Source: an uncultured Blautia sp.
GTDB lineage: Bacteria; Bacillota; Clostridia; Lachnospirales; Lachnospiraceae
Length of the DNA stretch: 40,448 bases
Reading direction: 5' to 3'
NCBI GenBank assembly: GCA_934408705.1
Contig: CAKRVL010000018.1
Location: forward strand, 1-40,448
Part shown: positions 31,844-40,397 of the stretch, one piece after another
Layout: every line of letters starts with the position of its first letter
Position numbering within the stretch: the stretch's first letter is position 1
The notes under the pieces: generated by a model
The model's input: the letters and a program-made list of their open reading frames with translations, nothing else
What the model was told of the DNA's origin: nothing
Databases searched by the model: none
Position numbers and translations under genes: made by a program

Positions 31844-31869
31844 TATAATTTCACTTTTTCCCCCTCTTG
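31844..31869 (+). repeat. Pyrimidine-rich box, copy 2
   Basis: Same sequence as 17950-17974 with one extra A. Here its end forms the first half of the -35 box of the amino-acid ABC operon. Confidence 0.5.
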
Positions 31870-31895
31870 ACATCCGCTACAAACAAGAGTAATAT
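31867..31895 (+). promoter_or_regulatory. Promoter of the amino-acid ABC operon
   Basis: TTGACA (31867-31872) and TAATAT (31890-31895) with a 17-bp spacer; start near 31902. Confidence 0.75.
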
Positions 31896-31905
31896 GAACT
31901 ACAAC

Positions 31906-31949
31906 GCAATGGCGCGTTAGTGTGATAACGCCGCCATTGCCTTTTTTTT
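31906..31949 (+). terminator. Intrinsic terminator at the very start of the amino-acid ABC leader
   Basis: GCAATGGCG (31906-31914) pairs with CGCCATTGC (31932-31940), and inside it CGTTA pairs with TAACG around GTGTGA; eight T follow (31942-31949). There is no upstream plus-strand gene it could serve, so it is an attenuator acting only about five bases after the predicted start. Confidence 0.85.
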
Positions 31950-31969
31950 ACCTCAAAATGAGGAGGCGC

Positions 31970-31996
31970 ATGGGGAAAAAGCCAGATGTGCCGTGA
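31970..31996 (+). CDS. Possible leader peptide, 8 codons
   Basis: ATG at 31970 behind AGGAGG (31961-31966) reads MGKKPDVP and stops at TGA; an in-frame ATG at 31958 would add four residues. It lies between the attenuator and the binding-protein gene. No run of one amino acid is present, so classical attenuation by codon stalling is not obvious. It may be a chance frame. Confidence 0.25.
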   Translation: MGKKPDVP

Positions 31997-32027
31997 TTAA
32001 TGAGATGAACCAAGAGGAGGAAAAGAT

Positions 32028-32885
32028 ATGAAACAGAGCTATTTATGGAGAAAAGTGACAAGTGGTCTTATGGCAGCAGCCGTTACTGTAACAGCCATGC
32101 CGGGACTTGGACTTACAATGGTGCAGGCAGAAGAGAAAAAAACATTAAAGGTAGCAATGGAGTGTAGCTATGCACCATATAACTGGACACAGGCAGATGA
32201 TTCCAACGGAGCAGTTCCTATTTCCGGAAGCTCTGATTACGCATATGGCTATGATGTTATGATGGCAAAGAAAATCTGTGACGAGCTGGGCTACGATCTG
32301 GAAATCGTAAAGCTTGACTGGGATTCTCTGGTACCGGCTGTTCAGTCAGGAAAGGTTGACTGTGTTATCGCAGGCCAGTCCATTACCTCTGAACGCAAGC
32401 AGATGGTAGACTTTACAGAGCCATATTACTATGCATCTATTATCACTCTGGTAAAAAGTGACGGAGATTATGCAGATGCCAAAAGTGTCGCAGACTTAAA
32501 AGGCGTGACCTGTACATCCCAGCAGAATACTATCTGGTATGATTCCTGTCTGCCGCAGATTGAAGATGCAGACATTCTTCCTGCACAGGAAAGTGCACCG
32601 GCAATGCTGGTTGCACTGGAATCTGGAAAATGTGATGCCGTTGTAACTGATATGCCTACCGGAATGGCTGCCTGTGTAGCTTATCCGGATTTCAAGCTTC
32701 TTGATTTCTCCGGCACAGACGGCGACTTCGAAGTGTCTGACGAAGATATCAACATTGGTATTTCCGTACAGAAAGGCAATACAGAGCTTCTGGATGCCCT
32801 GAACAGCGTACTGGATAAAATGACAGAAGACGATTACACCAAAATGATGGACGAGGCAATTTCTGTACAGCCGCTGTCTGAGTAA
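32028..32885 (+). CDS. Amino-acid ABC transporter substrate-binding protein
   Basis: A 285-residue SBP_bac_3 protein. The signal peptide (about residues 1-34, ending MVQA-EEKK) has no Cys, so it is not a lipoprotein. The mature part opens LKVAMECSYAPYNWTQ and has YGYDVMMAKKICDELGYDLE, VIAGQSITSERKQMVDFTEP and the hinge segment VALESGKCDAVVTDMPTG, as in polar amino-acid binding proteins. Three Cys residues in the mature part are unusual for the family. AGGAGG precedes the ATG. First gene of a three-gene importer operon; ligand not assignable. Confidence 0.9.
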   Translation: MKQSYLWRKVTSGLMAAAVTVTAMPGLGLTMVQAEEKKTLKVAMECSYAPYNWTQADDSNGAVPISGSSDYAYGYDVMMAKKICDELGYDLEIVKLDWDSLVPAVQSGKVDCVIAGQSITSERKQMVDFTEPYYYASIITLVKSDGDYADAKSVADLKGVTCTSQQNTIWYDSCLPQIEDADILPAQESAPAMLVALESGKCDAVVTDMPTGMAACVAYPDFKLLDFSGTDGDFEVSDEDINIGISVQKGNTELLDALNSVLDKMTEDDYTKMMDEAISVQPLSE

Positions 32886-32912
32886 TTTTGCCAGAGAGAA
32901 GGAGAGAAAATT

Positions 32913-33707
32913 ATGCTTCCTGAAACCTTCTGGGGCCGGATTCAGTATCTGCTCCAGCAATACGGCGCCTCCTTTTTATCAGGAGCCGGAAATACAATGA
33001 TCATAGCCATTGTAGGCACCTTTTTAGGGTGCCTTATTGGCTTTATAGTTGGAATTATTCAAACAATTCCGGTGGATAAAAGAGATTCCACTGCCAAAAA
33101 GACTCTGGTTGGAATTCTGAAGTTTATTATGGCATGCTATGTGGAATTTTTTCGCGGTACTCCAATGATGGTACAGGCCATGTTCATCTATTATGGAAGT
33201 GCTTATTTGTTCAACATTAATATGTCTATGTGGTTCGCCGCATTTTTTGTTGTTTCTATTAACACCGGAGCTTACATGGCAGAAACTGTCCGTGGTGGAA
33301 TCCTTTCTGTGGATGATGGCCAGACCGAAGCTGCGAAAGCAATCGGAATGACACACGTACAGACGATGATGGATGTTATTCTGCCTCAGGCACTTAGAAA
33401 CATTATGCCGCAGATTGGAAACAACCTGATTATTAATATCAAGGATACCTGTGTTCTTTCTATTATCGGAATTGTAGAACTTTTTTACACAACAAAAGGT
33501 GTTGCAGGAGCCTACTACACTTATTTCGAGGCCTTTACCATTGCTATGGTAATGTACTTTATCCTTACATTTGTATGCTCAAGGCTGCTTCGTCTTCTGG
33601 AACACAAGATGGAAGGTCCGCAGAACTACGACCTTGCCACAACAGATACACTGACTCACACAAGTGGTCTGTATTCCTACCCTAAGAAGAAGAAGGAGGA
33701 GAAATGA
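32913..33707 (+). CDS. Amino-acid ABC transporter permease (HisM type)
   Basis: A 264-residue membrane protein with the HEQRo/His-Glu-Gln-Arg permease pattern: GAGNTMIIAIVGTFLGCLIG at the N-terminus, VEFFRGTPMMVQAMFIYYG, and the EAA loop DGQTEAAKAIGMTHVQTMMD followed by ILPQALRNIMPQIGNN. Its end is charged and overlaps the ATPase start by four bases. It probably works as a homodimer, since only one permease gene is present. Confidence 0.92.
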   Translation: MLPETFWGRIQYLLQQYGASFLSGAGNTMIIAIVGTFLGCLIGFIVGIIQTIPVDKRDSTAKKTLVGILKFIMACYVEFFRGTPMMVQAMFIYYGSAYLFNINMSMWFAAFFVVSINTGAYMAETVRGGILSVDDGQTEAAKAIGMTHVQTMMDVILPQALRNIMPQIGNNLIINIKDTCVLSIIGIVELFYTTKGVAGAYYTYFEAFTIAMVMYFILTFVCSRLLRLLEHKMEGPQNYDLATTDTLTHTSGLYSYPKKKKEEK

Positions 33708-34450
33708 TCATGAGTGAAAAAATTCTTGAGGTCAAACATCTGGGAAAAGCATTTGGAAGTAATCAGGTTCTGAGAGACATTTATTTTTCTGTAAGTCCGG
33801 GGGATGTGACCTGTATTATCGGCCCATCCGGTTCTGGTAAGTCTACCCTGTTACGGTGTCTGAATATGCTGGAAATCCCATCTGCCGGAGAAATTAATTA
33901 TCATGGAACCGACATCACCAGCAAGAATGTAAATGTTCCGGAATACCGCTCTAAAGTAGGCATGGTGTTCCAGAATTTTAATCTCTTTAATAATATGACT
34001 GTTTTGAAAAACTGCACCATAGGACAGAGGAGGGTTTTGAAAAAGAGCAAAGAAGAGACTGAGAAAAAGGCGTTGTATTATCTGGAAAAAGTAGGAATGG
34101 CACCATACATCAATGCCAAGCCCAAACAGCTTTCCGGTGGTCAGAAGCAGCGTGTGGCAATCGCGCGGGCCCTTGCCATGGAACCGGAAATCCTGCTCTT
34201 CGATGAGCCAACATCCGCACTGGATCCTCAGATGGTAGGAGAAGTTCTGGAGGTTATGAGAGAACTTGCACAGGAAGGTCTGACAATGATTATCGTAACC
34301 CATGAGATGGCATTTGCCCGTGATGTTTCTAAGAGAGTAATTTTTATGGCAAATGGTGTTATCGTAGAAGACAGACCTCCGAAAGAGCTGTTTGAGAACC
34401 CGAAGGATCCGCTGACGAAGGAGTTCTTAAGTCGCTTCCGCAATGCATAA
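33704..34450 (+). CDS. Amino-acid ABC transporter ATP-binding protein (GlnQ/HisP type)
   Basis: A 248-residue ATPase with Walker A IIGPSGSGKSTLLRCLN, signature LSGGQKQRVAIARALAM, Walker B ILLFDEPTSALDPQMVGEV and switch His in IVTHEMAFARDV. The ATG at 33704 overlaps the permease stop; an ATG six bases further (33710) is equally possible since AAGGAGGA lies four and ten bases before them. A terminator follows. Confidence 0.93.
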   Translation: MIMSEKILEVKHLGKAFGSNQVLRDIYFSVSPGDVTCIIGPSGSGKSTLLRCLNMLEIPSAGEINYHGTDITSKNVNVPEYRSKVGMVFQNFNLFNNMTVLKNCTIGQRRVLKKSKEETEKKALYYLEKVGMAPYINAKPKQLSGGQKQRVAIARALAMEPEILLFDEPTSALDPQMVGEVLEVMRELAQEGLTMIIVTHEMAFARDVSKRVIFMANGVIVEDRPPKELFENPKDPLTKEFLSRFRNA

Positions 34451-34476
34451 CCACTGAGAAACATAACGTATATTTT

Positions 34477-34515
34477 GCAGAAAATCACTAAATCAGGTGG
34501 TTTTCTGCATTTTTT
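34477..34515 (+). terminator. Intrinsic terminator after the amino-acid ABC operon
   Basis: GCAGAAAATCAC (34477-34488) pairs with GTGGTTTTCTGC (34497-34508) with one G-U pair; six T follow. Confidence 0.92.
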
Positions 34516-34518
34516 GTC

Positions 34519-34547
34519 TTGACGGTAATGAAAGAATGGAACACAAT
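34519..34547 (+). promoter_or_regulatory. Weak candidate promoter of the carboxypeptidase gene
   Basis: TTGACG (34519-34524) and CACAAT (34542-34547), 17 bp apart. The -10 is poor. Confidence 0.35.
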
Positions 34548-34602
34548 AAATAGTAAATTTATTTTTACTGGTCAGACGAAGAAAGTACAGGGGGAGGAAG
34601 AT

Positions 34603-35646
34603 ATGTTAAAAGAAAAGAACCGGAAAAATAATCTGAAACAGATGCTTTGTGCCATACTGTTTCTGCTGATAGCTGTAACTCAGGTGGCAGATCCTGCCTT
34701 TGTACAGGCGCAGGAAGCTTTGCCGTCCATAAGTGATAATAATAATGCTTCAGGCAGTGAGGAAACCCAGCGTCAGGGCTGGTACAGTGGAAAATATACC
34801 TATTATTATGACGAAAATGGCTGTCCTGTAACCGGCAGCAAGATAATCGAAGGCGTAAAGTACCGCTTCAATAAAAAAGGCCGTCTGGTGGGAAGCGGCC
34901 CCGTTTTTTCCCTGAATAGTAAGTGTGCCATTCTGGTAGATGCAGATACAGGAAAAGTTATTTACTCTAAGAATCCGGATCTGCGTCATGCCAATGCCAG
35001 CACAACGAAGATCATGACTGCTATCCTTGCAGTGGAAAACAGCAAAATGTCTGAAATCGTGAAAACCTCCAGATATGCTGCATCCCAGGAGCCAACCAAG
35101 CTGTATTTCAAAAAAGGCGAGCGCTTCTATATGCGTGATATGCTGTATTCCCTGCTGCTTCCGTCCCACAACGATACTGCAGTGGCCATTGCCGAGCATA
35201 TAGGCGGCAATGTGCAAAGCTTTGTGAATATGATGAATGAAAAAGCGTTATCCCTTGGCTGCAATAACACTCATTTCGCCACTCCAAACGGTCTTGATGC
35301 AAGTCTTGACCATTATACAACTGCAAGAGATATGGCGAAAATCGCCAGTTATGCATGGCAAAGCTCCCAGATACGCAGGGTTGTAAAAACAAGGACCAGG
35401 ATCATCAAAAATCTTAAAGGAAAACGCTACAAGCTTATTTCCACCAACCGGCTTCTTAATGAAAGAATGGCAGGCGTAAGCGGAATGAAAACCGGTTATA
35501 CCAATAAAGCAGGCCAGTGTTTTGTAGGCGTGGTAAAGGGGCTTAACGGCAAAACCTATATTTCCGTTACATTTGGTGCCAGGACAACGGACGGCAGATG
35601 GGCAGATGCCCGCAAGCTGTTGTCATATGCCAGAAATCTTAAATAA
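34603..35646 (+). CDS. D-alanyl-D-alanine carboxypeptidase with cell-wall-binding repeat
   Basis: A 347-residue secreted penicillin-binding protein (S11 family, DacA/DacF-like) that trims the terminal D-Ala of peptidoglycan stem peptides. The signal segment is about residues 14-36 (MLCAILFLLIAVTQVADPAF). Residues about 60-100 contain a choline-binding-type repeat (QGWYSGKYTYYYDENGCPVT then YRFNKKGRLV), unusual at the N-terminus of this family. Catalytic motifs: S133 and K136 in STTK, S188 in SHN, K296 in KTG. The C-terminal beta domain and amphipathic anchor of PBP5 seem absent. The start has GGGGAGGAAG upstream. Confidence 0.9.
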   Translation: MLKEKNRKNNLKQMLCAILFLLIAVTQVADPAFVQAQEALPSISDNNNASGSEETQRQGWYSGKYTYYYDENGCPVTGSKIIEGVKYRFNKKGRLVGSGPVFSLNSKCAILVDADTGKVIYSKNPDLRHANASTTKIMTAILAVENSKMSEIVKTSRYAASQEPTKLYFKKGERFYMRDMLYSLLLPSHNDTAVAIAEHIGGNVQSFVNMMNEKALSLGCNNTHFATPNGLDASLDHYTTARDMAKIASYAWQSSQIRRVVKTRTRIIKNLKGKRYKLISTNRLLNERMAGVSGMKTGYTNKAGQCFVGVVKGLNGKTYISVTFGARTTDGRWADARKLLSYARNLK

Positions 35647-35677
35647 GTTTTTGTTCACAGCAGCGGTGAATGTATGT

Positions 35678-35683
35678 TATACT
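35678..35683 (+). promoter_or_regulatory. Extended -10 promoter candidate for cvfB
   Basis: TATACT preceded by TGT (an extended -10) 63 bp before the cvfB ATG. A GC-rich hairpin, TGCCGGG/CCCGGCA (about 35703-35725), lies in the leader. Confidence 0.45.
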
Positions 35684-35746
35684 GAAATGACGCCAAAAGT
35701 GTTTGCCGGGAAGGATGCCCGGCAGTGAAATGATTAAGGAGAATCC

Positions 35747-36586
35747 ATGATTGAAATAGGAAAAAAACAGAAGCTTATTGTGGCAAAGACCGTAGATTTC
35801 GGTGTTTACCTTGCTGAAGATAAAAATGCAGGACAGGATGAAAGAGTGCTTCTTCCTGGGAAACAGGTTCCGGAAGGAACCAGGGAAGGTGATAATCTGG
35901 ACGTATTTATTTACAAAGATTCCAGAGATCGCCTCATTGCGACCACCAGAGAACCTCTTCTTCAGGTTGGTCAGATAGCAGTTCTGAAGGTGCTTCAGGT
36001 AACTAAGATCGGTGCATTTCTCGACTGGGGACTGGAGAAGGATCTGCTTCTTCCATACCATGAGCAGACCAGCAGAGTAAGAGAGGGACAGGAATGCCTG
36101 GTAGCTCTTTATGTAGACAAGAGTAACCGGCTTTGTGCTACTATGAAGGTATATCATTACCTTTCCACCAGAACTCCGTATGTAACAGGTGATTCTGTGA
36201 AAGGCCGGGTTTATGAGATAAGTGATCGCTTCGGTGTTTTTGTAGCAGTTGATGATAAATATTCAGCCCTGATCCCTGCCAGAGAAGCCAATGGCAAATA
36301 CCGTCCCGGCGAAGTCCTTGAGCTTCGTGTTTCTGAGGTAAAAGAAGACGGCAAGATGAATGTTACTGACCGCCAGAAGGCATACATCCAGATCAATGAG
36401 GATGCAGAAAGCGTTTTTAGTGTGATCGAAGAATTTGCAGGTGTTCTTCCTTTCGATGACAAAGCCTCTCCGGAGGTGATCAAGCGGGAATTCGGCCTGA
36501 GCAAAAACGCCTTCAAGCGTGCTGTGGGACACCTTCTGAAAGAGGGTAAGATTGAGATTAAGGATAAACGTATTTATAAGAAATAA
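35747..36586 (+). CDS. cvfB: S1 RNA-binding protein CvfB
   Basis: A 279-residue cytoplasmic protein with three S1-like OB folds and a C-terminal winged helix, the layout of CvfB (YitL). S1 pieces are visible as KTVDFGVYLAEDK, QVTKIGAFLDWGLEKDLLLP and YEISDRFGVFVAVDDKYSAL; the winged helix is SPEVIKREFGLSKNAFKRAV with GHLLKEGKIEI. In staphylococci CvfB influences virulence gene expression; the molecular role is probably RNA binding. AAGGAG lies before the ATG. Confidence 0.92.
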   Translation: MIEIGKKQKLIVAKTVDFGVYLAEDKNAGQDERVLLPGKQVPEGTREGDNLDVFIYKDSRDRLIATTREPLLQVGQIAVLKVLQVTKIGAFLDWGLEKDLLLPYHEQTSRVREGQECLVALYVDKSNRLCATMKVYHYLSTRTPYVTGDSVKGRVYEISDRFGVFVAVDDKYSALIPAREANGKYRPGEVLELRVSEVKEDGKMNVTDRQKAYIQINEDAESVFSVIEEFAGVLPFDDKASPEVIKREFGLSKNAFKRAVGHLLKEGKIEIKDKRIYKK

Positions 36587-36618
36587 TTAACGCACTTATC
36601 AGAAAAATAATACAATTT

Positions 36619-36667
36619 GCATACCATATTGGACTATTATAAGGGTAAAATATGGTATGCTGTTTTT
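36619..36667 (+). terminator. Intrinsic terminator between cvfB and dnaE
   Basis: GCATACCATATT (36619-36630) and its exact complement (36649-36660) enclose an 18-nt loop and are followed by TGTTTTTT. The dnaE start is only 22 bp later, so any dnaE promoter must overlap the hairpin, or dnaE depends on read-through. Confidence 0.8.
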
Positions 36668-36689
36668 TACTATGAAAAGGAGACCTACA

Positions 36690-39600
36690 ATGTCATTTAC
36701 CCACCTCCACGTCCATACAGAATATTCGCTGTTGGACGGTTCCAACAAAATAAAAGAATACGTTGCCCGTGTAAAGGAACTTGGGATGGACAGCGCAGCC
36801 ATTACAGACCATGGTGTCATGTATGGCGTTATTGATTTTTACCGGGCAGCAAAAGCAGCTGGAATCAACCCTATTCTTGGCTGTGAGGTTTATGTTGCAC
36901 CTGGCTCCCGCTTCGATCGAGAGATTGGCAGTGGAGATGACCGATATTATCATCTGGTTCTTTTAGCAGAGAACAATCAGGGCTATCAGAACCTTATGAA
37001 AATCGTATCCAAGAGCTTTAAAGAAGGCTTTTACTATAAACCAAGGGTGGATTTAGAGCTTCTCAGGGAATATCACGAAGGTCTGATCGCTTTAAGTGCC
37101 TGTCTTGCAGGAGAAGTAGCACGTTATCTTAATCGTGGTATGTATCCGGATGCAAAGAAGGCTGCGCTTCGCTATCAGGAAATTTTCGGGGAGGGTAATT
37201 TCTTCCTGGAGCTTCAGGATCACGGGATTCCGGAACAGCAGAATGTGAATCAGCAGCTGCTCCGCATGCATCAGGAAACCGGAATTGACCTGGTGGCAAC
37301 CAATGATGTTCATTACACCTATAAAGAGGATGCAGATCCACATGATATCCTGCTTTGCCTGCAGACCGGAAAGAAGCTTTCCGATACAGACCGCATGCGC
37401 TATGAGGGCGGCCAGTATTATGTGAAATCAGAAGAAGAGATGGCAGAGCTTTTTCCATATGCACTGGAAGCCCTGGAGAATACCCATAAGATCGCGCAGC
37501 GCTGCCATGTGGAAATCGAATTCGGCGTTACCAAGCTGCCAAGATTCGATGTGCCAGATGGCTACACTTCCTGGGAATATCTGAACAAGCTTTGCTTTGA
37601 GGGTCTGGAGCGCCTGTATGATCCGGTAACGCCCAGTCTGAAGGAACGACTGGAATACGAGCTTAACACAATCAAAAATATGGGCTATGTGGACTATTTC
37701 CTGATCGTGTGGGATTTTATCCATTATGCCCGCAATAATGGGATCGAAGTAGGACCGGGACGAGGTTCAGCAGCCGGAAGTATCGTTGCCTATACCCTGG
37801 GGATCACCTTATTGGATCCTATTAAATATGAGCTGCTGTTTGAGCGTTTCCTGAATCCGGAGCGTGTATCCATGCCTGATATAGATGTGGATTTCGGATT
37901 CGAGCGAAGACAGGAGGTAATCGATTATGTTGTCCGCAAATACGGCAAAGATTGCGTGGTTCAGATCGTTACCTTCGGTACTCTGGCAGCCCGGGGTGTT
38001 ATCCGCGATGTAGGCCGTGTACTTGATTTGCCATATGCTCAGGTAGATTCCATTGCGAAGATGGTTCCTGCCAAGATTCCGAATGTGAAAATCGTAACAA
38101 TTGATAAAGCCCTGGAAGTAAATCCGGAGCTGAAAAAGGCATACGACGAGCAGCCGGATGTTCATCACCTGATCGATATGGCAAAGCGTCTGGAGGGGCT
38201 TCCGAGACATACCTCTATGCATGCTGCAGGAGTGGTGATCAGCCAGAAGGACGTTTCTGAGTATGTGCCCCTTTCCCGTGCACAGGATGGAACCATCGTT
38301 ACTCAGTTCGTTATGACGACTCTGGAGGAGCTGGGCCTTCTGAAAATGGACTTCCTTGGACTCAGAACCCTGACTGTTATTAACAATGCAGTAAAAAATG
38401 TAAAGAAAAACTATGGCATATCTCTTGATATGCAGAAAATAGATTACAACGATCAGAAGGTACTGGATTCCCTTGGAACCGGCCGTACAGATGGTGTTTT
38501 CCAGCTGGAGAGTGGCGGAATGAAGAGCTTTATGAAGGAGCTGAAGCCACACAGCCTTGAGGATGTCATCGCCGGAATTTCCCTGTACCGTCCGGGTCCC
38601 ATGGACTTTATTCCTCAGTATATCCGCGGTAAGAACCGTCCGGATACCATTCACTATGATTGTCCCCAGCTGGAGCCTATACTAAAGGCAACCCACGGAT
38701 GTATCGTTTATCAGGAGCAGGTTATGCAGATCGTGCAGAGCCTTGCCGGATTTACCCTGGGACGAAGCGATCTCCTTCGCCGTGCAATGTCCAAGAAGAA
38801 GTTAAGTGTCATGGAAAAAGAGCGCCAGGCCTTTGTATATGGAAATGAAGAGGAAGGCGTTCCCGGCTGTATCAAGAATGGCATTGATGAGAAAATAGCA
38901 AATAAGATCTACGATGAAATGATCGATTTTGCACAGTACGCATTTAATAAATCCCATGCGGCAGCATACGCTTATGTTACCTATCAGACGGCTTTTCTGA
39001 AATATTATTATCCGGTAGAATTCATGGCTGCCCTGATGACCTCTGTTATTGATAAGCCGGACAAGGTTGCCGAGTATATCCAGGTTTGCCGGCAGATGAA
39101 TATTCCTATTCTGCCCCCGGATATTAATAAAGGTGAGTATGGCTTTTCCGTATCTGACAAGTCAATTCTTTATGCGCTTTCCGCTATCAAAAGCGTAGGC
39201 CGTCCTGTGATCGAGGCTATTGTTGCGGAGCGAAAGGAGCATGGTGAATATCTTTCTATGAAGAACTTCATCGAGCGGAATATTGAGGCGGTCAACAAAC
39301 GTGCTATTGAGAACTTCATAAAGGCTGGTGCCCTGGATTGTCTGGAAGGCAACCGCCACCAGAAAATGATTGTTTTCGGCAGGATCGTGGATGATATTTC
39401 CAGGAACAAGAAGCAGTCCATGGCCGGACAGCTGAGCCTTTTTGACATTGCAGACGAGGAAGATAAAAAAGAGTTTGAGATCCGTATGCCCAATCTTGAG
39501 GAGTACGATAAGGAGACTATCCTGGCCTATGAAAAAGAGGTTCTTGGCATTTATTTAAGTGGCCATCCACTTGACCGTTACCGGAATATCATGGAGAAAA

Positions 39601-40190
39601 TGATATCCGCCAGAACAATTGATTTCCAGCCCTCAGATGAAGATGACCGTGAGGGTGGTGAGCCGGATGAGACCAAGGTCAGGGATAATCAGAAGGTTAT
39701 CGTCGGCGGAATGATCACCGAGAAAAATGTAAAATATACCAGAAACAATAAAGTCATGGCATTCCTCACCCTGGAGGATCTTCTCGGAACTGTGGAGGTC
39801 ATGGTTTTTCCAAGAGATTACGAGAAATGGCAGAATATGATAAATGAAGATGCCCGTGTGTTTATCCAGGGCCGTGTATCTGCCGAGGAAGATAAAGCCA
39901 GCAAGCTGATCCTGGAAAAGGTCCGCGCTTTTTCCGATATTCCAAGAGAGCTTTGGATCCAGTTTGAGAGTAAGGAGGACTACAGCCATAAAGAAAAGGA
40001 GCTGCTGGAGGATCTTAGAAGCTCTCAGGGAACAGACAGTGTGGTGATCTATCTGAGGGATGTAAAAGCTATCAAGAAGCTGTCAGCAGCCTACCATGTG
40101 AATTTACAGGATGAGTGGCTGGCACAGATGAATAAGAAGTATGGCGAGGGTAATGTCAAGGTTGTGGAAAGAGCACTGAAAACTCTTTGA
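36690..40190 (+). CDS. dnaE: DNA polymerase III alpha subunit
   Basis: A 1166-residue replicative polymerase of the DnaE1 type. The PHP domain opens THLHVHTEYSLLDG and runs to about residue 250; the palm has the catalytic aspartates in MPDIDVDFGFERR (D399 and D401), preceded by GPGRGSAAGSIVAYTLGI. The fingers motif YRPGPMDFIPQYI, the helix-hairpin-helix near residue 860 and the C-terminal OB fold (VIVGGMITEKNVKYTRNNKV, then FLTLEDLLGTVEVMVFP) are all present. The ATG at 36690 follows AAAAGGAG and begins the conserved MSFTHLH. Length is normal and no frameshift is seen. Confidence 0.97.
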   Translation: MSFTHLHVHTEYSLLDGSNKIKEYVARVKELGMDSAAITDHGVMYGVIDFYRAAKAAGINPILGCEVYVAPGSRFDREIGSGDDRYYHLVLLAENNQGYQNLMKIVSKSFKEGFYYKPRVDLELLREYHEGLIALSACLAGEVARYLNRGMYPDAKKAALRYQEIFGEGNFFLELQDHGIPEQQNVNQQLLRMHQETGIDLVATNDVHYTYKEDADPHDILLCLQTGKKLSDTDRMRYEGGQYYVKSEEEMAELFPYALEALENTHKIAQRCHVEIEFGVTKLPRFDVPDGYTSWEYLNKLCFEGLERLYDPVTPSLKERLEYELNTIKNMGYVDYFLIVWDFIHYARNNGIEVGPGRGSAAGSIVAYTLGITLLDPIKYELLFERFLNPERVSMPDIDVDFGFERRQEVIDYVVRKYGKDCVVQIVTFGTLAARGVIRDVGRVLDLPYAQVDSIAKMVPAKIPNVKIVTIDKALEVNPELKKAYDEQPDVHHLIDMAKRLEGLPRHTSMHAAGVVISQKDVSEYVPLSRAQDGTIVTQFVMTTLEELGLLKMDFLGLRTLTVINNAVKNVKKNYGISLDMQKIDYNDQKVLDSLGTGRTDGVFQLESGGMKSFMKELKPHSLEDVIAGISLYRPGPMDFIPQYIRGKNRPDTIHYDCPQLEPILKATHGCIVYQEQVMQIVQSLAGFTLGRSDLLRRAMSKKKLSVMEKERQAFVYGNEEEGVPGCIKNGIDEKIANKIYDEMIDFAQYAFNKSHAAAYAYVTYQTAFLKYYYPVEFMAALMTSVIDKPDKVAEYIQVCRQMNIPILPPDINKGEYGFSVSDKSILYALSAIKSVGRPVIEAIVAERKEHGEYLSMKNFIERNIEAVNKRAIENFIKAGALDCLEGNRHQKMIVFGRIVDDISRNKKQSMAGQLSLFDIADEEDKKEFEIRMPNLEEYDKETILAYEKEVLGIYLSGHPLDRYRNIMEKMISARTIDFQPSDEDDREGGEPDETKVRDNQKVIVGGMITEKNVKYTRNNKVMAFLTLEDLLGTVEVMVFPRDYEKWQNMINEDARVFIQGRVSAEEDKASKLILEKVRAFSDIPRELWIQFESKEDYSHKEKELLEDLRSSQGTDSVVIYLRDVKAIKKLSAAYHVNLQDEWLAQMNKKYGEGNVKVVERALKTL

Positions 40191-40205
40191 ATATAAAAAT
40201 AAAAG

Positions 40206-40227
40206 CACCATATGAAAAAATATGGTA
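40206..40227 (+). repeat. Short hairpin after dnaE
   Basis: ACCATAT and ATATGGT flank GAAAAA. No T tract follows. It echoes the ACCATAT core of the terminator before dnaE. Confidence 0.5.
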
Positions 40228-40245
40228 AAATCACGGAAAACAGGG

Positions 40246-40251
40246 TATAAT
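40246..40251 (+). promoter_or_regulatory. Candidate -10 box of pfkA
   Basis: Perfect TATAAT with only a weak TGGTAA 17 bp upstream. The leader of about 140 nt contains a hairpin (TAGAAAAACG/CGTTTCTA, about 40323-40343) and GGAG/CTCC pairing further on. Confidence 0.5.
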
Positions 40252-40397
40252 TTCGGCAATTACTTAAGGAAAGAGTCTTGAAAAACCTTTAAAAATGCTA
40301 TAAACTAATGCTGAATATGTGTATAGAAAAACGAGAGCGTTTCTACCAGATAATGGAGTCACGGCTCCCGGCGATTCATAAGATGGAGGAGATTATT

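Noticed and set aside
31902..32027. Riboswitch or T-box upstream of the amino-acid ABC operon
   Set aside because: The terminator begins within five bases of the predicted start, so there is no aptamer or specifier stem before it; the later leader shows no known consensus.
37809..38654. Long minus-strand open frame inside dnaE
   Set aside because: It lies opposite highly conserved DnaE motifs, lacks a start site and shows no recognisable protein.
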